Source: an uncultured Ruminococcus sp.
GTDB lineage: Bacteria; Bacillota; Clostridia; Oscillospirales; Ruminococcaceae
NCBI GenBank assembly: GCA_900556055.1
Contig: USNJ01000018.1
Coordinates: forward strand, 1-17,399
DNA length: 17,399 bases
Reading direction: 5' to 3'
Within the stretch, counting starts at the first letter, position 1. Each line of letters begins with the position of its first letter. A model generated the notes under the pieces. The model was given only the letters and a program-made list of their open reading frames with translations. It was not told where the DNA came from and ran no database searches. Made by a program: the position numbers and the translations under genes. Shown one piece after another: positions 13,413 through 17,399 of this stretch.

Positions 13413-15689
13413 ATGGATAAAAATATCAAAAAAATAATCTCCGAACTTACCCTCGAAGAAAAGGCAGGTCTTTGCTCAGGTGCGGATTTCTGGCATACCA
13501 AAGCCGTTGAACGCCTCGGCATACCTAATGTCCTCCTGAGCGACGGCCCTCACGGCATGCGTATGCAGGCGGATAAGTGCGACCACCTCGGCATCGCTGA
13601 CAGCGAAACTGCCGTTTGTTTCCCCGCTGCCTGCGCTACCGCCTGCTCGTTCGACAGAGAGCTTCTCGGCGAAATGGGCAGCGACCTCGGCAATGAGTGC
13701 CGTGCGTCCGGCATCTCGGTACTGCTCGGCCCTGCTGTAAATATCAAGCGCTCCCCTCTCTGCGGACGCAATTTCGAATATTTCTCCGAGGATCCGTATC
13801 TGACGGGCGAGCTTGCATCGGCTTATATAAACGGCGTTCAGAAGCACCACATCGGCACATCTATCAAGCATTTCGCTGTGAATAATCAGGAGTTCCGCAG
13901 AAATACCATATCCGCTGAGGTCGATGAGCGTACTCTACGTGAGATATATCTCGCAGGATTTGAAAATGCCGTAAAAAATGCCCAGCCCAAGACCGTTATG
14001 TGCTCATATAATCAGGTGAACGGCGTTCAGTCCTCCGAAAATAAGCGCCTGCTGACCGATATCCTCCGTGATGAATGGGGATTCAAGGGCTATGTCGTTT
14101 CCGACTGGGGTGCTGTATATCACCGTGTTAAGGGACTTATGGCGGGACTTGACCTTGAGATGCCCGCAAGCGGCGGCGAAAATGACGCTGAGATCGTCCG
14201 TGCCGTAAAGAGCGGCGAGCTGGACGAAAGCGTGCTCGATACCGCTGTTGAAAGAATGCTGACCGTTCTTTCCGATTATCTCGAAAATCCCGAGGACGCT
14301 GTTTTCGACAAGGACGCTGACCACGGGGAAGCCCGCAGGATAGCTTGCGAAAGTTTCGTTCTTCTGAAAAATGAGGGCGCACTTCCCCTCCCCGCAGGAG
14401 ATGCAGCCAAGATTGCATTTATCGGCGAATTTGCGGAAAAACCACGCTATCAGGGCGGCGGAAGCTCGCATATCCATTCATATAGGGTGACGGACGCTCT
14501 TTCGTATTCCCGTAAATATGCGGATATCTCATTCGCAAAGGGATATGACAATTCTGCGGAAAACGGCGCTCCCGAGCTTGCCGATGAAGCCGTAAAGCTT
14601 GCCGCAGGATCGGACGCAGCCGTGCTTTTCATCGGTCTGCCCGAGATAATCGAGTCCGAGGGCTATGACAGGCAGGATATGAAGCTGCCCGAATATCAGA
14701 ACGCTCTCGTTGAAAAGTGCTGCGATGTCTGTGATAATGTTATCATCGTGCTTCAGAACGGTGCGCCTGTCGAAATGCCGTGGATAGACCGTGTATCGGC
14801 TGTCCTTGAAACATATCTCGGCGGCGAGGCAGGCGGCGAGGCTGCTGCGGATATCCTCTTCGGCAAGGTAAATCCGTCGGGCAAGCTGGCTGAAACATTC
14901 CCGCTACGCATCGAGGATAACCCCTCCTACCTGTGGTTCAACGGCCACGGCAGATTTGTCGGCGATGACAAGAAGGTGACATACAGCGAGGGAATTTTTG
15001 TCGGTTACAGATGGTACGACAGCAGGAAGATGAATGTGCTGTTCCCGTTCGGCCACGGACTTTCCTACACGCAGTTTGAGTATTCAAACATAACCGTATC
15101 CTCCGATAAATTCAGCGATGACGATACTCTGACCGTCACTGCGGATATCACGAACATCGGCAGCAGAGAGGGAAAAGAAATTGTTCAGCTCTATGTATCC
15201 GACAAAACGGGCATGGTGATACGTCCCGAAAAGGAGCTTAAAGGCTTTGAAAAGGTGCATCTGATGCCGAATGAAACAAAGACTGTTACATTTACGCTCG
15301 ATAAGCGTTCCTTTGCATATTACGATACGGATATTTCCGACTGGATTATACCTGACGGAAAATTTGAGATACTGGTAGCGAGATCATCAGCCGATATCTG
15401 CCTGAAAGCGGAAATAACGGCACATTCAAAGATAAGAAAGCCGTTCGTTGTTGACCTGAACACTGTTATAAGCGAGTTCTACGGCAATGACGAGGCAATG
15501 AAGATCGTTATGGAGCTTGCAAGCCGTTTCACAGGCAGCGATGGCGATGAAGCAATCAGTGACGAAATGATAAGAAAGATGCTCGACAGCTCACCTATCC
15601 GCCAGAGGAAGATGTTTGCACAGCTTTCAAGCGATGAAGTAAATGACGTTATCGCAAGGCTCAATGACATCTACAAGGGCTACAAATAA
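13413..15689 (+). CDS. GH3 family beta-glycosidase, probable beta-glucosidase
   Basis: This 758-aa enzyme lacks a signal peptide, so it probably acts in the cytoplasm, removing sugars from the non-reducing end of imported oligosaccharides. The N-terminal barrel has LLSDGPHGMR, GPAVNIKRSPLCGRNFEYFS, IKHFAVNNQE and the nucleophile Asp231 in GYVVSDWGAV. The second domain has SFVLLKNEGALPLP and ESEGYDRQDMKLP. A fibronectin III-like domain includes GKEIVQLYVSD and ELKGFEKVHL. About 90 extra residues follow it, ending in DDVIARLND-type helices. The ATG at 13413 is preferred over 13395 because AAAGGAAG sits 8 nt upstream. No PA14 insertion is evident. Beta-glucosidase is the usual activity, but beta-xylosidase or others are possible. 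Confidence 0.93.
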   Translation: MDKNIKKIISELTLEEKAGLCSGADFWHTKAVERLGIPNVLLSDGPHGMRMQADKCDHLGIADSETAVCFPAACATACSFDRELLGEMGSDLGNECRASGISVLLGPAVNIKRSPLCGRNFEYFSEDPYLTGELASAYINGVQKHHIGTSIKHFAVNNQEFRRNTISAEVDERTLREIYLAGFENAVKNAQPKTVMCSYNQVNGVQSSENKRLLTDILRDEWGFKGYVVSDWGAVYHRVKGLMAGLDLEMPASGGENDAEIVRAVKSGELDESVLDTAVERMLTVLSDYLENPEDAVFDKDADHGEARRIACESFVLLKNEGALPLPAGDAAKIAFIGEFAEKPRYQGGGSSHIHSYRVTDALSYSRKYADISFAKGYDNSAENGAPELADEAVKLAAGSDAAVLFIGLPEIIESEGYDRQDMKLPEYQNALVEKCCDVCDNVIIVLQNGAPVEMPWIDRVSAVLETYLGGEAGGEAAADILFGKVNPSGKLAETFPLRIEDNPSYLWFNGHGRFVGDDKKVTYSEGIFVGYRWYDSRKMNVLFPFGHGLSYTQFEYSNITVSSDKFSDDDTLTVTADITNIGSREGKEIVQLYVSDKTGMVIRPEKELKGFEKVHLMPNETKTVTFTLDKRSFAYYDTDISDWIIPDGKFEILVARSSADICLKAEITAHSKIRKPFVVDLNTVISEFYGNDEAMKIVMELASRFTGSDGDEAISDEMIRKMLDSSPIRQRKMFAQLSSDEVNDVIARLNDIYKGYK

Positions 15690-15703
15690 CGGAAATATCC
15701 AAT

Positions 15704-15745
15704 AAAAAGGCGGCTTCGCAGGAATTTGCGAAGCCGCTGTTTTTA
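15704..15745 (+). terminator. Intrinsic terminator after the GH3 gene
   Basis: GCGGCTTCGCA (15710-15720) pairs perfectly with TGCGAAGCCGC (15727-15737) around a 6-nt loop, followed by TGTTTTT. An A-run precedes the stem. Confidence 0.93.
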
Positions 15746-15856
15746 GGAAAAAGCTGAATAATGCGAAGCATTCGTTTCGCCGTTTTGAGCAACGCTCGAA
15801 AATACGTCACTGAGAGGGTTGTGAAAAACGGCAGAAACGATTTATTCAGCGTTTCC
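15746..15856. mobile_element. MITE-like 111-bp inverted-repeat element
   Basis: The terminal arms GGAAAAAGCTGAATAA (15746-15761) and TTATTCAGCGTTTCC (15842-15856) are inverted repeats with one mismatch and one indel. Inner arms CGTTTCGCCGTTTT (15773-15786) and AAAACGGCAGAAACG (15825-15839) also pair, and two small hairpins lie inside. TTA flanks both ends (15743-15745, 15857-15859), as expected for a 3-bp target duplication. It has no coding capacity. It sits between the GH3 terminator and the stop of the surface-protein gene, and its fold could also help end that gene's transcript. Confidence 0.6.
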
Positions 15857-15862
15857 TTAGTA

Positions 15863-17399
15863 TTATCTGAATGACTTTTTCTTTGCGATGAACAGAGCCG
15901 CAGATGCCGCAGCGATAACGATAATGACCGCCGCACTGCCTCTTTCCGCCGTTTCGCTCATGTCTTCTGCGCCGGATGCGGAATCGACGTTATCGTAAAC
16001 GGGAGCACCGCTGATAACTATCGCATATTCCGAAGCGTGGCTCATTGTGAAGCTTGCTTTTCCGCTCTTTATCTCGGACTGATCGACAAGCTCCATCTCG
16101 CCCGATGTTTCGTTGAAGTGGTAGAGAGCGGCGAAAAGGCCGTCGTTTTCCCTGCCGAGGTCAACGGAAAGCTCAGCGAAAAATCCGAATTCGCCGTCGT
16201 ATGTCAGGCTCAGCTGTACGGTTGAGTTTTCGCCCGTTACCGTGTTCAGGACGCTTGCTGGAATGTTCTTCGTTCCCTTTTTGATGCCCATGTCAACGGA
16301 CTTTGCGGTATCGACCGATGTTCCGTTTATCTTCCACGAGATGCCGTTTCCGAAGTCGATAACAAGGTCGATGTCCCTGCCCTTTATCTTTTCGATGATG
16401 CTTTTCGGGATATTTGCATTTCTGTCCTTTGCGCTGACGGTGACAGTTTCGCCGTCCGATGCCTTTGCGATCCTGTCGGAAGCATCGTCCCACTTATCCT
16501 TTGCGGGAGCTGCGGGGACATTCGGAGCATGGTTCGATGTGTCGGCAACTGCGCCCGTTTCTCTGCCGAGTGCGGGAATGACCTTGCCTTCAGCGATCTT
16601 TTCGCCGCAGACCTTGCAGTATGTGTCGCCCGTGTAGCCGTTCTTGCCTATCTCGGCGGGGACAGCGTTTCTTACCTCAGTTTCGCCGTGTCCCTTTGCG
16701 GGAATTATTTCCGATGCACTGATAATATATCCGCAGACGGAGCATTTCTCGCCCGATGTGCAGCCGTCCTCGGTGCAGGTCGGTTCCTTAGCCGCAAATG
16801 CCTCGGGGGTATGCTTTTCATATCCCGACTTTTCGCCGCAGGAACACTCATGCCAGTGACCGTTTTCATCGGATTTCCATTCCTCGGAATATGAATGTGT
16901 ATGTGTCGATGTATATATCGGGGATATAGTCGCATTATCATCCGGCAGATCAAACGTGTAGTTAAGACCGTTGATAGTTCCGCCGTCAATTGACCAGCCT
17001 GTAAGGTTCATGCCGCTTTTTTCGACAGCTGTCACGGTGATGCTTTTATCCATATCGAGGGGGAAGCCTGTCGGGAATGATATAGCGTCGGCATTGATGC
17101 CGCTGATTCGGCAGTCCTTCAGGGTGAGCGTGAATAATCCGTTTTTCAGGAATGATTCGTCGATAGTTCCGCCGTTTATGCTGTATACAACGTCACGGAA
17201 GCTTCCGCCTGTTATTTCGCCCTCGTTTATAACGGGTGCAGTGAATATTTTTGTTGAATCCCCGCCAAAATTGCCGTTAACTATTTTTCCGCAGTTTTCG
17301 ACAATGTTTGAAAAATAACCTTGTGATATTGTTGCACCTGTTTGGTTTAATACCTTGCCGCTGAACCGTGCGCCGCTGCTTATTACACCGCCGCTAATG
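15863..17399 (-). CDS. Membrane-anchored surface protein, N-terminus outside the window
   Basis: The frame is open from the right edge to the stop at 15863, giving at least 511 residues. The ATG at 17053 is internal and not the real start. The first ~100 residues are Gly/Asn-rich short repeats (ISGGVISSGARFSG, GEITGGSF, NGGTIDESF) like a right-handed beta-helix. An InlB-type repeat (GMNLTGWSIDGGTI) follows, then a His/Cys segment (HWHECSCGEKSGY, GEKCSVCGY, YCKVCGEK) of the CxxC type common in clostridial surface proteins. After a Pro/Ala linker and a ~170-residue beta domain, a C-terminal helix GSAAVIIVIAAASAALFI ends in KKKSFR. No LPxTG-type sortase motif is visible, so it is probably membrane-held. 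The ligand is unknown. Confidence 0.85.
   Translation of the reverse strand, partial: ISGGVISSGARFSGKVLNQTGATISQGYFSNIVENCGKIVNGNFGGDSTKIFTAPVINEGEITGGSFRDVVYSINGGTIDESFLKNGLFTLTLKDCRISGINADAISFPTGFPLDMDKSITVTAVEKSGMNLTGWSIDGGTINGLNYTFDLPDDNATISPIYTSTHTHSYSEEWKSDENGHWHECSCGEKSGYEKHTPEAFAAKEPTCTEDGCTSGEKCSVCGYIISASEIIPAKGHGETEVRNAVPAEIGKNGYTGDTYCKVCGEKIAEGKVIPALGRETGAVADTSNHAPNVPAAPAKDKWDDASDRIAKASDGETVTVSAKDRNANIPKSIIEKIKGRDIDLVIDFGNGISWKINGTSVDTAKSVDMGIKKGTKNIPASVLNTVTGENSTVQLSLTYDGEFGFFAELSVDLGRENDGLFAALYHFNETSGEMELVDQSEIKSGKASFTMSHASEYAIVISGAPVYDNVDSASGAEDMSETAERGSAAVIIVIAAASAALFIAKKKSFR

Noticed and set aside
17051..17053. ATG at 17053 as the start of the surface protein
   Set aside because: The same frame is open without a stop to the window edge and encodes repeat-like sequence upstream, so this Met is internal.

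Overview
The window looks like a chromosomal segment of a fibre-degrading gut or rumen Firmicute, most likely a Ruminococcus close to R. albus. This placement is an inference from the mix of genes: a lipoprotein GH26 mannanase with a carbohydrate-binding module, a cytoplasmic GH3 glycosidase, an isolated type IV pilin, and Firmicute-type GreA and LysRS. Promoters throughout are near-consensus sigma-A type, mostly with a 17-bp spacer. No rRNA, tRNA, CRISPR array, transposase or phage gene was seen.

Layout from left to right. Bases 4-519 hold a noncoding, hairpin-rich repeat that recurs at 12770-13277. It ends about 10 bp before a perfect promoter that drives greA-lysS, and that pair closes with a terminator at 2880-2914. 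On the minus strand, 2935-3683 is a two-gene unit: a small basic protein followed by a GNAT acetyltransferase, arranged like a GNAT toxin-antitoxin module. Its promoter lies back to back with a plus-strand promoter for a coupled three-gene membrane cluster (3880-6790): a coiled-coil single-pass protein, a polytopic membrane protein and a family-2 glycosyltransferase. A new promoter at 6795 starts a unit of a 61-aa membrane protein, an amidohydrolase and the GH26 mannanase, ending in a terminator at 9852-9889. A monocistronic thioredoxin follows.

From 10353 to 12575 three minus-strand genes each have their own promoter: a type IV pilin-like protein, an uncharacterised DUF6935-like protein and an AraC-family regulator. 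The DUF6935-like promoter carries a perfect 18-bp palindrome over its predicted start site. The word AAAAACTG occurs at all three promoters or leaders, suggesting local co-regulation. After the second repeat copy comes a GH3 glycosidase with a terminator, then a 111-bp MITE-like inverted-repeat element flanked by TTA on both sides. The window ends in a minus-strand, membrane-anchored surface protein whose reading frame runs off the right edge.

The mannanase and GH3 enzyme fit sequential glycan use: surface depolymerisation, then intracellular cleavage of oligosaccharides. The least explained feature is the repeat. At least three of its stems have completely different sequence in the two copies yet still pair, which points to a selected structure in RNA or single-stranded DNA rather than a simple duplicated spacer.
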